DNA from: Pseudanabaena minima
GTDB taxonomy: Bacteria > Cyanobacteriota > Cyanobacteriia > Pseudanabaenales > Pseudanabaenaceae
Reading direction: 5' to 3'
NCBI RefSeq assembly: GCF_051131155.1
Contig: NZ_CP159508.1
Location: 2,542,001 to 2,606,000, forward strand
Length of the DNA: 64,000 nt
Each line of letters starts with the position of its first letter. Positions within the stretch are counted from its first letter, which is position 1. The position numbers and the translations under genes are program-made. Shown one piece after another: positions 9,431 through 17,622 of this stretch. Below the pieces are notes generated by a model. That model worked only from the letters and a program-made list of their open reading frames with translations, was not told where the DNA came from and ran no database searches.

Positions 9431-9939
9431 AATTTTGGACTCTCTGTTCCTTTGCTTAATTCTAAGGGCAAATAATCTATATCTATAAACTGTTCTGGTG
9501 TAAAAGGGCTAGTCTCAGGAAAATCAGACATCAGTAAACCCGTTTCTAGTGAGGCAAATTTCCTCGCAGTTTGATAGCACTCTGAAAATACTTCTTGATA
9601 ATAGCGATGTAGACTAGGACTGCGCTTGAAAGCTTTTTTTAAGCGATTGCGATGTTCAAAAATAGTTAATAGCCAACTACGCGATCGCAACTGTGGCTGG
9701 AAGCAATATTTTAATAGATGCATCAAGATTATTTCTAAATTACTTTCAAGGGCATCTCTCTGACTCCCACTCATATCATCAAGTTCTTCTATTAGATGAG
9801 GAATATCTAGTTGCGTTAATTTACCTTCCTGCAAAAACTGCATCATCAACTCAACCCACAAACAGTAGTCACGATTGTAGATATCCTCATTGTCTGAGGG
9901 TAATGTTTGTAAGACTTCGTCGGTGAATGTAACGCTCAT
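9427..9939 (-). CDS. DUF29 family protein
   Basis: The protein shows the DUF29 pattern common in cyanobacteria: an N-terminal YNRDYCLWVELMMQFLQEG, then HLIEELDDMSGSQRDALESNL and LLKYCFQPQLRSRSWLLTIFEHR. It is predicted to be largely helical. I prefer the second methionine (start at 9939, 170 residues) because AGGA lies 9 bases upstream of it, whereas the first methionine at 9948 directly abuts that AGGA. It is the first gene of the operon with the DUF433/DUF5615 pair and an Hsp70-like gene, overlapping the next by 4 bases. The function of DUF29 is unknown. Confidence 0.88.
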   Translation of the reverse strand: MSVTFTDEVLQTLPSDNEDIYNRDYCLWVELMMQFLQEGKLTQLDIPHLIEELDDMSGSQRDALESNLEIILMHLLKYCFQPQLRSRSWLLTIFEHRNRLKKAFKRSPSLHRYYQEVFSECYQTARKFASLETGLLMSDFPETSPFTPEQFIDIDYLPLELSKGTESPKL

Positions 9940-9987
9940 AGCTTGCATTCCTGTAGATAATATTCCTAGTATATCAATCCTAAGACA

Positions 9988-10043
9988 TTTGATAGAGTGC
10001 GCTGCACTCTATCAAAATACAAGTAGCGCCGCTACTTGTATTT
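9988..10043. terminator. Two abutting hairpins after the symporter gene
   Basis: Two palindromes share bases: one built on tttgatagagtgc with apex gct, the next on aaatacaagtagcg. They follow the BASS gene on the minus strand and precede the DUF29 operon, so they probably stop read-through. Confidence 0.6.
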
Positions 10044-10055
10044 GGGGTTTTGAAC

Positions 10056-10922
10056 TCAAGCAGTTTTCGATAAGCTTTTGCCATAGAGAATTGCCCCAAA
10101 TCCAGTCATATACATGAACAGACTATAAATAGCCGCAGGAATTGCCATATCTTGATTACCCAACATTCCTGCTGTAATCGCGATCGCTAAAGTTCCATTC
10201 TGAATACCAACTTCGATCGCTACACAAATTTGCTGTGGTGGACTGAGCTTTAGTAGTTTACTGATCGCAAAACCTGCTGCCATTGAGAACAAATTTAGCA
10301 AAACCACCCCTACTCCTGCCTGCAAGATAAACTCTGGTAAGCGACTCCATTCGCGGATAACTAGAATCAGAATAATTAAAGCGAGAAAACCGATCGCTAG
10401 GCGACTAGTAACTTTTTCTAAACTACGGGCAAGCTCAGGAAGCTTGTACTGTATATACATTCCTATTGCTGTGGGAATAATTGTAATTAAAAAGATTTGC
10501 CCCATTGTCGTTCCAATAGGCAAGGCGATCGCTGCACTCTGTCCAAGAAAATGATTTAGAGCCAAATTTGCAAGTATCGGAATCGTGAATATGGTGATAA
10601 TGCTACTGAATACCGTCAGTGTCACCGACAATGCGACATCTCCACCTGCGAGGTAAGTAATCATGTTGGATGACACACCCCCAGGAGCAATAGCAATGAT
10701 CATCAAACCCACCGCGATCGCTGGTGGCATTGACACAATTTTGGTAATTACAAAGCCAATGATTGGTAACAGCACGATTTGACTAAATAATCCCACCGAC
10801 ACAGCCTTAGGATATTTGGTGATCCGTTGGAAATCCTCAAACTTTAGCGATAGCCCCATCCCCAGCATGATTAAGGCTAAAGCAATGGGTAAGATTAGAG
10901 TCGTAAAAATACTTTCTTGCAT
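10056..10922 (-). CDS. Bile acid:sodium symporter family (BASS) transporter
   Basis: The 288-residue protein is strongly hydrophobic, with about nine membrane segments. It carries BASS-family features such as LALIMLGMGLSLKFEDF near the N-terminus, the APGGVSSNMITYLAGGDVALSVTLT segment (unwound, sodium-binding region in the family) and VAIEVGIQNGTLAIAI late in the protein. These proteins move organic anions with sodium. The substrate cannot be told from sequence; cyanobacterial relatives include candidates for pyruvate or other carboxylates. The gene stands alone between hairpins, 68 bases downstream of nadC on the same strand. Confidence 0.9.
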   Translation of the reverse strand: MQESIFTTLILPIALALIMLGMGLSLKFEDFQRITKYPKAVSVGLFSQIVLLPIIGFVITKIVSMPPAIAVGLMIIAIAPGGVSSNMITYLAGGDVALSVTLTVFSSIITIFTIPILANLALNHFLGQSAAIALPIGTTMGQIFLITIIPTAIGMYIQYKLPELARSLEKVTSRLAIGFLALIILILVIREWSRLPEFILQAGVGVVLLNLFSMAAGFAISKLLKLSPPQQICVAIEVGIQNGTLAIAITAGMLGNQDMAIPAAIYSLFMYMTGFGAILYGKSLSKTA

Positions 10923-10954
10923 AATTTGTTATGAAATGGGTATTGCTTTTGGGG

Positions 10955-10989
10955 TAATAAAGTGCCGCGCTTCGCGCGGCACTTTATTA
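10955..10989. repeat. Perfect 16-bp hairpin downstream of nadC
   Basis: The arms taataaagtgccgcgc and complement enclose ttc. This is the typical GC-nnn-GC apex of this genome. It starts right after the nadC stop codon and is likely also its terminator. Confidence 0.75.
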
Positions 10990-10990
10990 T

Positions 10991-11845
10991 TTAGGAGCTA
11001 ATTCGCATACTAATATCGAGCCAATGCGATCGCGTCACCATTGCCGAAGTGGAAATATAATCTACGCCTAGTTCGGCAACCTGAGCGATCGTATCAATGG
11101 TAATATTGCCCGAAGCTTCGGTTTTAGATTGGGGACTATGCTGACGAATTAAAGCGATCGCCTCACTCATCATCGACAATGGCATATTGTCCAGCATAAT
11201 CACATCTAAATTTAGCTGCATTGCTTCTTTGACTTGATTAATTGACTCAGTTTCCACTTCAATTGATGTTGTAAATGGAATGTTCCCACGCACACGCTGC
11301 ACTGCTTCAGTGATACCTCCCGCCGCCGCGATGTGATTATCCTTAAGCATCACCGCATCATCTAAACCATAGCGATGATTGATGGCTCCACCGATAAAAG
11401 TGGCATATTTTTCTAATAATCTCATCCCAGGAATGGTTTTACGAGTATCAACTAGACGAGCTTTCGTACCAGAAATTGCCTTGACATATTCCGCAGTCGC
11501 ACTGGCAATTCCCGATAATCGCATGACCAAATTTAAAGCAACCCTTTCACCCATTAGCAATGTGGCAAGGCTCCCATTAATTTCCGCAATCAAGTCACCA
11601 GATTTTACAGGCTTACCATCCTGCGCGATCGCCACAAAATTTACTGATTGATCCAACAATTGAAATACTCTGGCGGCAACTGGTAAACCCGCTATCACAC
11701 CATCAGCCTTAGCAATCCATACAGCTTTGCCAAGGGGAGCAGTACCATTGGGGAATAAACCACTGGTACTGCGATCGCCTCGTCCAATATCTTCACGCAG
11801 CCAGTCTTCGAGGATCGGATCTAAAACAATAAAAGGAGGGAGCAT
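10991..11845 (-). CDS. nadC: Nicotinate-nucleotide pyrophosphorylase (carboxylating)
   Basis: The 284-residue enzyme converts quinolinate and PRPP to nicotinate mononucleotide, with release of CO2, in de novo NAD synthesis. Family signatures are clear: EDIGRGDRSTSGLFP at the N-terminus, LMGERVALNLVMRLSGIAS, the substrate-binding VDTRKTIPGMRLLEKYA, then HRYGLDDAVMLKDNHIAAAGG, and the C-terminal EVETESINQVKEAMQ and VIMLDNM. Length is normal for the family. The gene is transcribed towards the BASS transporter but has its own downstream hairpin, so co-transcription is uncertain. Confidence 0.97.
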   Translation of the reverse strand: MLPPFIVLDPILEDWLREDIGRGDRSTSGLFPNGTAPLGKAVWIAKADGVIAGLPVAARVFQLLDQSVNFVAIAQDGKPVKSGDLIAEINGSLATLLMGERVALNLVMRLSGIASATAEYVKAISGTKARLVDTRKTIPGMRLLEKYATFIGGAINHRYGLDDAVMLKDNHIAAAGGITEAVQRVRGNIPFTTSIEVETESINQVKEAMQLNLDVIMLDNMPLSMMSEAIALIRQHSPQSKTEASGNITIDTIAQVAELGVDYISTSAMVTRSHWLDISMRISS

Positions 11846-11983
11846 TATCTGGATATTTGTTAAATGATTGAGAAAAAATTTCTTACTAAACTGTGGAAAC
11901 TATTTATGAAAGGCTACTAAAGTTTAGAAAGTATGATTTAGAAGGTATTCAAGAATTACTTTCTGGGGGTAAAAGCTCTATGA

Positions 11984-12060
11984 GATCCCCCTCAATCCCC
12001 CTTAAAAAGGGGGAAGAATTTAATTCTCCCCCCTTTTTAAGGGGGGCTGGGGGGGGATCT
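11984..12060. repeat. GATCCCCC-type interspersed repeat
   Basis: Terminal inverted repeats agatccccc / gggggatct enclose two internal hairpins (cccttaaaaaggg and cccctttttaagggg). The same kind of sequence occurs inside cobG near 37180-37282. It lies between divergent-end genes nadC and the GH57 gene and accounts for a spurious short reading frame here. Confidence 0.85.
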
Positions 12061-12081
12061 AGACAATTCTTAAATGGTTAT

Positions 12082-14751
12082 TTAGTCATGAAGCCAAGCT
12101 TCAGTGGCAATTCCTAATTTGCTGGCGGTATCAATTAACTGATGTAGCTCCAAATTAGAAATGCTTTCACAAAGATTTACCTCAATGTGAATTGGTTGCT
12201 TCTGGACAGATTCCAAATCGAGAATCTGTCTCGCAAGTACACATTTAGGAGCAATCCGTGATGATAGATAGTTGAGAAAAGCCTCTTGAGAGAGATTGAG
12301 ATTTAACTTGAGATTTAGGCGATCGCTAATCACTAAGGACTGCTCAATCTGATTGAGATAGTTAAAGAGTGACTTTTCGTCGATATCCTGAAGTTGAGAA
12401 AGTTGCTGAATTTGTCTCAAAATATAATTTTCAAGAATTTTGGCATCTTCCTCATGGGTAAACTTACAGCCTAGATTGATTGCCTCGATTGCCACTGCAT
12501 CTAATCCCACATTTGGAAGGGATGCACCTGTTTCCAAGCGCTTGAGTTCCTCTGTGAGACGATTATTTAAGACAATATCCGCAGCGACTTGCAGTTCACT
12601 CGGCACTGGTAAATCATCTCGACGGAAGGAGATCAGAATTCCATAGTTGTCACGATAAACTTGCTCATATAGTTGATCGAGTCTAGTTAACGTCTCATCA
12701 GCAAGCATTCGCAAAATCCGATGACGCTCCTCTGCAAAGAGATGATGCAAATTAAACTGCTCACCACTGAAGTTACTAGCCATCGCCAGAATTACCGCTG
12801 CTGTATTCGCCTGTTTGAGAACCTTAAACAAGGTTGCCTTGATCTCCTCATATTCGCGCCTTCCTGTAAAGGGTTGGATACAGCAATGGAAGTCATCACC
12901 ACCGAGGTGCAGCACTGCAAAAATATAATTTACAGATTCTTGGGTAATTCCAGAAACTAGTTGAATTTGCCCGATCGCTAAGGACATGGAGCCAATTCGT
13001 TGCAGTTGATAATCCTGCTGTTGGATCTGATAGCAATAAATTTGCTGCGATCGCGCATAATTGCCAAAAGTTGAACTCAGGGCATATTGAGCCGCCACTT
13101 GAGCTAGGGTAATTCGATTAGTCGCTACTTGATGCCGAAATACACCTTCGCCATCTTTAAATTCAGACAGATTACTAGGTGCTTTTGCCATGCGATGAAT
13201 AAATTCATCCTCAAGCAAGACCCCTGCAACATCGGCGGCTAGTTCAATCGCTCTAGCGGCATAGCGCAAAATCTGCACAGTTTCAGGACGTGACAATTCT
13301 TCAAAGAACCAACCACAACTAGTAAACATGAGCAAAGCATGACGCTGCATTTCTAACAGCCGCAGAGCATCGATTTTTTGAGCAGAGGTCGTTACTTTAT
13401 TGCCACATTGCTCCTCAAAAAACTTTTCTAAAATGGGCGAATGTTCGGCAAGTCCATCGCGTAATGAATATTTCAGCACGTCAATATAGCGATCGCGGGC
13501 TTCCCAAGGATCATTAAAATATTTGCGCCCAATATCCACATATACCGTTGCCATGCGATCGCGCAACCAATTGAGACTATCCCTGAGTGGTCGCCGCCAT
13601 AGTAGTTGATAGTTTGTGCCTTCACCACCACAGGAGCAACCTCCCTGCCAGCGATCAACACCGTGGGCGCAACTCCAAGCAGTTACAGATTTTAGTTCCG
13701 TTTCCCACTGTGGCGGAAACAGACTCAAATAATGAGCGTAATTAGTTACATTCCAACCACGTCTGGGAAATTCTTCGACAAAGGCATAAGAAAGAGTTTT
13801 TTCTGTAAAGTGTTTATGATGCCCAAAGGTTTCACCATCGGTTGCTACAGAAACAAGCTGATGCGGACGGTGATCCCCACGCACGGCTTGACTAAGACGT
13901 TTAGCAAAATTATGAGAACTTCCTAAAAGATCCCCAAATCCCATATCACGAGAAATGGGACCATCATAGAAAAATATATCAATATAAGCATCAGTATCCG
14001 CAGGTAAATGGAACTGTCCCAGTTCTGACACATTACTACTATTGGTATTATGGCGACGCAAATAGCAACGATAAGGACGATTGGGATCAATCTGCGCTCC
14101 ACCTACCTCTTCCCATGCAGGATTGGGATTGTCTTTTGTGGGCATGGGACGACAGCGCTGAGCCTGTGATGGTGCAAGGATAATAAACTTGATCCCTTCT
14201 AGAACTAGAGCTTCTAGGGTTTCATAGTCAACGGCTGTCTCGGCAAGCCACATCCCTTCAGTTTCGCGTCCAAACCTTGCCTTAAAGTCTTCCTTGCCCC
14301 ATCGAATCTGCGTCAATTTGTCGCGCCAATTTGCCAAGGGCATGATGATGTGGTTATAGACTTGGGCGATCGCATTCCCATGACCATTAAGGCGCTCGGC
14401 ACTGCGTTTATCGGCATCTAAAATGGCTTGATAGGTATCGCGATCGTAAAACTCCATCCATGAGAGCAACGTTGGTCCCATGTTGAAACTCATGTACTCG
14501 TAGTTATTGACAATCTTGACGATCTTGCCGTCATAACGTTCAATCCGTGAGAATGCATTGGGGCGATAGCATTCATGGTGAATCCGCGCATTCCAGTCAT
14601 GAAAAGGAGCTGCGCTTTCTTGCCGCTCGATCGCATTTAGGTAAGGATTTTCACGCGGAGGCTGATAAAAGTGACCGTGAATCGTAATATAAATTCCCGA
14701 ATCGGTCGGAATCTGGACATTAGGCGAAGAAACAGAAACAGCAACAGTCAC
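12082..14751 (-). CDS. Glycoside hydrolase family 57 protein with DUF3536 domain
   Basis: The 889-residue protein starts with the GH57 motif IHGHFYQPPRENP. It has EGMWLAE (E171, candidate nucleophile) and the ATDGETFGHHKHF segment (D305 to E307, candidate acid/base region), followed by a long C-terminal DUF3536 region. Family members act on alpha-glucans (amylases, branching or 4-alpha-glucanotransferase activities), but this subfamily has no assigned substrate that I know of. It is cytoplasmic, with no signal peptide. A role in glycogen metabolism is plausible only from the family. The gene is monocistronic, flanked by repeat elements on both sides. Confidence 0.93.
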   Translation of the reverse strand: MTVAVSVSSPNVQIPTDSGIYITIHGHFYQPPRENPYLNAIERQESAAPFHDWNARIHHECYRPNAFSRIERYDGKIVKIVNNYEYMSFNMGPTLLSWMEFYDRDTYQAILDADKRSAERLNGHGNAIAQVYNHIIMPLANWRDKLTQIRWGKEDFKARFGRETEGMWLAETAVDYETLEALVLEGIKFIILAPSQAQRCRPMPTKDNPNPAWEEVGGAQIDPNRPYRCYLRRHNTNSSNVSELGQFHLPADTDAYIDIFFYDGPISRDMGFGDLLGSSHNFAKRLSQAVRGDHRPHQLVSVATDGETFGHHKHFTEKTLSYAFVEEFPRRGWNVTNYAHYLSLFPPQWETELKSVTAWSCAHGVDRWQGGCSCGGEGTNYQLLWRRPLRDSLNWLRDRMATVYVDIGRKYFNDPWEARDRYIDVLKYSLRDGLAEHSPILEKFFEEQCGNKVTTSAQKIDALRLLEMQRHALLMFTSCGWFFEELSRPETVQILRYAARAIELAADVAGVLLEDEFIHRMAKAPSNLSEFKDGEGVFRHQVATNRITLAQVAAQYALSSTFGNYARSQQIYCYQIQQQDYQLQRIGSMSLAIGQIQLVSGITQESVNYIFAVLHLGGDDFHCCIQPFTGRREYEEIKATLFKVLKQANTAAVILAMASNFSGEQFNLHHLFAEERHRILRMLADETLTRLDQLYEQVYRDNYGILISFRRDDLPVPSELQVAADIVLNNRLTEELKRLETGASLPNVGLDAVAIEAINLGCKFTHEEDAKILENYILRQIQQLSQLQDIDEKSLFNYLNQIEQSLVISDRLNLKLNLNLSQEAFLNYLSSRIAPKCVLARQILDLESVQKQPIHIEVNLCESISNLELHQLIDTASKLGIATEAWLHD

Positions 14752-14887
14752 GCAAATCTTCCCTTAAAGCAAACGACATTTACTACATCTTGGCAGATTT
14801 TCTCGGTGGTTCGCAAGGGATTATCGAAAAGTTTTAGAAGTTAGACCTTTAGGTCTAACCGCACATGTTACGTGGAAGTTTATAAGA

Positions 14888-14994
14888 CCCTCATCCCCTA
14901 GCCCCTCTCCCAAAAAGGGCGAGGGGAACAAGAAAAATCTAAACTTTCTTGCTCCCCTTCTCCCTATCTGGGAGAAGGGGCTGGGGGATGAGGG
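14888..14994. repeat. CCCTCATCCCC-type repeat with terminal inverted repeats
   Basis: The ends ccctcatcccctagcccc and ggggctgggggatgaggg are near-perfect inverted repeats, with two inner hairpins (ctcccaaaaagggcgag; tctccctatctgggaga). This type is widespread in cyanobacterial genomes. It sits between the GH57 gene and the upstream protease gene. The flank (14869-14880) contains ATGTTACGTGGA, also present in the inverted repeat at 36229-36513. Confidence 0.85.
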
Positions 14995-15020
14995 CAGATC
15001 TTCGTTCTGCGTAAGGTGAG

Positions 15021-16451
15021 TTAATCAAGTCTTTTGACGATTAGCTTGTATGCACCTTTGCCCGTGCGATCAAAAGCATTGACAATTGTGCGATAGGTTC
15101 CTGTAAGTGGTAATTCGAGAGTCATCGATGCATTCTTCCGACTCGGTAAACCGTTGTTTTCTTGCAGTACCCTACTATCTGGTGCAAATAGGACTAAATA
15201 GGGATGAAAATCGGAACTGACCAGTTCAATCTGGACTACTTGTCCTGCTTGACCATTAAAACTAAAAGTATCAAAGAGGCTGCCATCCCTAGCGAAAACT
15301 CGACTCTGTGTTCCTAAAACTCCATTTTTTTGCAAGATGATCCGCCGATCGCTTGGGTCAATTGAAGATTGAGAAGTAAAGTTATTGCTCAGCCTACCTG
15401 CGATCGTAAAGGAGCCTGTTTGTCCTACTTCATAGGAGTTGGCATAGAGAGTATATTTACCTGTAGTTGGCAAAGTGATAGCAATACGCGCATTTTTACC
15501 ACCACCACCATCATCATCTTCAGCAACTTTACGCCCAGCGGCATCAAATAGGACTAAATAGGGATCGATCCCGTTAGCACGCATCTCGATCACCACTGAT
15601 TGTCCCGCTTGACCTTGAAATTGATAGGCTTTGAAATAGCTGCCATCGGGTAAGGTTCTGTCTGAAGTCGTTAAGACCGCAGAAATAGCATTGCCATCCA
15701 GAGTAAGGACATTGGGAGCCGCGATCGCAGGTGTAGGATTATTGGCGATCGTCCCTTGACGAACTGCGGCAATAAACTGCTTAACCGTATCAGCTTCGAT
15801 CGCTAATCCAATGCCACTATTGGCAGAACTAGTTGTAAAAATTGCCGTATTTACACCCACCAGTTCGGCACGACTATTCAGCAATGGACCTCCCGAATTT
15901 CCGGGATTTAAAGCCGCATCGGTTTGTAATAATTTGCGATCGCGATCGATGCGACTAATGATCCCTGTGGTCAATGTCCCCGCAAACCGTCCGAAGGGAT
16001 TACCGATCGCAAAAGCCCTTTGCCCCACTTGAATGCCACTGGAAGATGCAATCTGAATTGTGGGTAAATTTGTGGTTACTCCCTCCAGTCTGATCACCGC
16101 AAGATCAGGATTGCGACTACTAGCAATTACCACCCCACGAAATTGACGCTTATCACTGAGGATCACATTTACTGTAGTTGCACCACGTACCACATGGGCA
16201 TTAGTCAAAACCAAACCCTTGGGGTCAATAATTGAGCCACTGCCGTTACCACTACGTGACTGAATCGAGACGACGGCAGGGCTAGCTAATTTATAGACAC
16301 GAATATTTGTATCTTCATCTTGGGCTTGTACAGGTGACGGTGTGACCAAAGGAAAAGTAGCGATCGTGCTGATCCCACCGCATAGTATTAGGCTAGTTGC
16401 CAAAAATTTAATTAATCCTTTTTTCACAAAACTATCCTCAGTCGCGATCAT
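15021..16451 (-). CDS. HtrA-like trypsin-family serine protease with two PPC domains
   Basis: The 476-residue protein carries a signal peptide ending near VQAQ (residue 44), so it acts in the periplasm or outside. The catalytic triad of the S1C family is visible: H86 (TNAHVV), D116 (NPDLAVI) and S186 (GNSGGPL). It has no PDZ domain, unlike DegP/HtrA. Instead the second half holds two bacterial pre-peptidase C-terminal (PPC) domains with repeated QGQAGQSVVIEM / NGQAGQVVQIEL and YLVLFDAAGR / YLVLFAPDSR patterns. PPC domains are beta-sandwiches often removed at maturation. Substrate is unknown. It is probably a protein quality-control or processing protease. Confidence 0.93.
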   Translation of the reverse strand: MIATEDSFVKKGLIKFLATSLILCGGISTIATFPLVTPSPVQAQDEDTNIRVYKLASPAVVSIQSRSGNGSGSIIDPKGLVLTNAHVVRGATTVNVILSDKRQFRGVVIASSRNPDLAVIRLEGVTTNLPTIQIASSSGIQVGQRAFAIGNPFGRFAGTLTTGIISRIDRDRKLLQTDAALNPGNSGGPLLNSRAELVGVNTAIFTTSSANSGIGLAIEADTVKQFIAAVRQGTIANNPTPAIAAPNVLTLDGNAISAVLTTSDRTLPDGSYFKAYQFQGQAGQSVVIEMRANGIDPYLVLFDAAGRKVAEDDDGGGGKNARIAITLPTTGKYTLYANSYEVGQTGSFTIAGRLSNNFTSQSSIDPSDRRIILQKNGVLGTQSRVFARDGSLFDTFSFNGQAGQVVQIELVSSDFHPYLVLFAPDSRVLQENNGLPSRKNASMTLELPLTGTYRTIVNAFDRTGKGAYKLIVKRLD

Positions 16452-16457
16452 TAACCA

Positions 16458-16497
16458 GTTTTTTAGTGGCGCGGCAAAACTGCGCCATTAAAAAACT
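16458..16497. repeat. Imperfect hairpin upstream of the protease gene
   Basis: The arms agttttttagtggcgc and gcgccattaaaaaact pair with one G-T style mismatch around an 8-base loop. It lies in the leader of the HtrA-like gene (16451 start). Confidence 0.55.
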
Positions 16498-16519
16498 AAT
16501 TCTTTAATCTTACCGTAAG

Positions 16520-16564
16520 CAAATAAACCAAGAACTGGAGCGCAGGGCTACTGCGTCAGTCCTG
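16520..16564. repeat. Truncated copy of the TTAGGACT repeat family
   Basis: The segment aaataaaccaagaact joins directly to gcagggctactgcgt and cagtcct. These are the left and right ends of the 154-base element at 31982-32135 with the middle missing. It is therefore an internally deleted copy. Confidence 0.6.
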
Positions 16565-16571
16565 TCAATAA

Positions 16572-16686
16572 TAGCGTGAGTTCGATATAGCCATATGCGG
16601 CGTGCTAAGCACGCCGCATATGGCTGAAAATAGTAAGAATCATCAAGCGATTCTTACTATTTTCAGCTTTCGTCTAACTGACGTAA
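16572..16686. repeat. 115-bp TAACGT-ended element, copy 1 (reverse orientation)
   Basis: The copy runs TAGCGTGAGTTCGA to ACGTAA and is exactly 115 bases long, like the copies at 36311-36425 and 63516-63630. Its two internal hairpins (around tagccatatgcggcgtgc and ctgaaaatagtaagaatc) match the positions of those in the other copies, but the first has partly different, still paired arms. Confidence 0.85.
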
Positions 16687-16737
16687 TATTAGAAGTATTT
16701 TGGTTAGCTAATGTTGCTTTAATTCGTACTTAAGTAG

Positions 16738-16836
16738 CTACTCCCTTCCCACCCAATAATTAGACATTGCGGCGCTTCGCGCCGCAATGTCTAATTATTG
16801 GGTTTAATGTATATTGCTTGAGTGGGAAGGGAGTAG
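16738..16836. repeat. Nested palindrome: 25-bp inner hairpin inside outer inverted repeat
   Basis: The inner part (16751-16803) has 25-base perfect arms beginning acccaataattagacatt, with apex ttc. The outer arms ctactcccttcccac (16738-16752) and complement (16822-16836) enclose it, separated on the right side by an unpaired stretch. Confidence 0.8.
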
Positions 16837-16852
16837 ACATAATTAATTACAA

Positions 16853-16904
16853 ACCAAAACCCGTAGAGTTGCGCCCCGCATGGGCGCAACTCTACGGGTT
16901 TTGG
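16853..16904. repeat. Perfect hairpin, 24-bp arms
   Basis: The arms begin accaaaacccgtagagttg and meet at a short cgcat-type loop. It lies in the 680-base gap (16452-17131) that contains no gene and is filled with palindromes. Confidence 0.8.
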
Positions 16905-16926
16905 TAATTTATTTTGCACAGGTACT

Positions 16927-17044
16927 TATAGCTACAGTCACTTGTGTTAAAACACAAGCAAAACCCAAGAGGCGAATGGCGGCGCTTCGCGCCGCCATTC
17001 GCCTCTTGGGTTTTATGTCCTAATACACTTGGCGACAGCTATAA
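16927..17044. repeat. Nested palindrome with conserved outer arms and 26-bp inner hairpin
   Basis: The outer arms (tatagctacagtcacttgtg at left; its imperfect complement ending agctata at right) enclose a 26-base perfect inner stem (16960-17014) with apex ttc. The right outer arm read in reverse (tatagctgtcgcca, then tgtattaggacataaaaccca within the next stretch) matches the sequence at 52232-52268, where a different inner hairpin follows. Confidence 0.8.
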
Positions 17045-17077
17045 AATTGCTACATAGGTAAAATACAAGCTTCTTGA

Positions 17078-17128
17078 TATAGCAAATAAAAGTGTCGAAG
17101 CTTCGCTTCGACACTTTTATTTGCTATA
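17078..17128. terminator. Perfect 24-bp hairpin after the response regulator gene
   Basis: The arms begin tatagcaaataaaagtgtcg, with apex ttc. It ends 3 bases from the stop codon of the Rcp1-like gene and is probably its terminator as well as a member of the palindrome family. Confidence 0.75.
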
Positions 17129-17131
17129 CAT

Positions 17132-17611
17132 CTAGGCATAGGGAGAACGATTGATTAGCACCCAATAAAATCCTAGTTGTTCGACCGCTTTGTTAAATTG
17201 CTCAAAATCTACGGGCTTTACAATATAACTATTGACACCGAGTTTATAGCTTTCGAGTACATCGCTATCTTGTGCCGAAGAAGTTAGTACCACAACAGGA
17301 ATCATCTGCGTGCGTGGGTCGGATTTAAGCTGTTGCAAAACCTCTAATCCACTAACTTTGGGAAGCTTTAAATCCAGCAAGATCATTTTAGGGTAGTCAG
17401 TGATTGTGCGATGGGCATAATCGCCTCGACAAAAAATGAAATCCAGCGCTTCTGCACCATCTTTTAATAGTTGAATTTGATTGCTAATCCGCCCCCGACG
17501 CAAGGCTCGAATTGCTAATTCTGCATCAGCAGGATTGTCTTCAACTAGCAAAATAAAAACTTTTTGATCAGAAACCTGCTCATAAAATTGTTCGGAAGGT
17601 TGGTCTGTCAT
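17132..17611 (-). CDS. Single-domain response regulator, Rcp1-like
   Basis: The 159-residue protein is one receiver domain with the acidic pocket in LLVEDNPADAEL, the phosphoacceptor aspartate in MILLDLKLP, the switch VVVLTSSAQD and lysine in YIVKPVDFEQF. The wording RALRRGRISNQIQLLKDGAEALDFIFCRGDYAHR is typical of the Rcp1 group that pairs with cyanobacterial phytochromes and related kinases. It lies 11 bases behind the broken histidine kinase at 17623-18446, so its cognate kinase appears to have been lost. Another kinase, for example the giant one at 18581-24847 with a very similar C-terminus, could feed it; that is inference. Confidence 0.93.
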   Translation of the reverse strand: MTDQPSEQFYEQVSDQKVFILLVEDNPADAELAIRALRRGRISNQIQLLKDGAEALDFIFCRGDYAHRTITDYPKMILLDLKLPKVSGLEVLQQLKSDPRTQMIPVVVLTSSAQDSDVLESYKLGVNSYIVKPVDFEQFNKAVEQLGFYWVLINRSPYA

Positions 17612-17622
17612 TGATTAGTACA

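Noticed and set aside
11893..12117. 74-codon frame between nadC and the GH57 gene
   Set aside because: Its middle (IPLKKGE, PPFLRGAGG) is the translation of the GATCCCCC repeat, and it has no conserved sequence.
16452..17131. Possible CRISPR array in the repeat-rich gap
   Set aside because: The repeats are palindromes of different sequence, with no constant direct repeat, no regular spacers and no cas genes.
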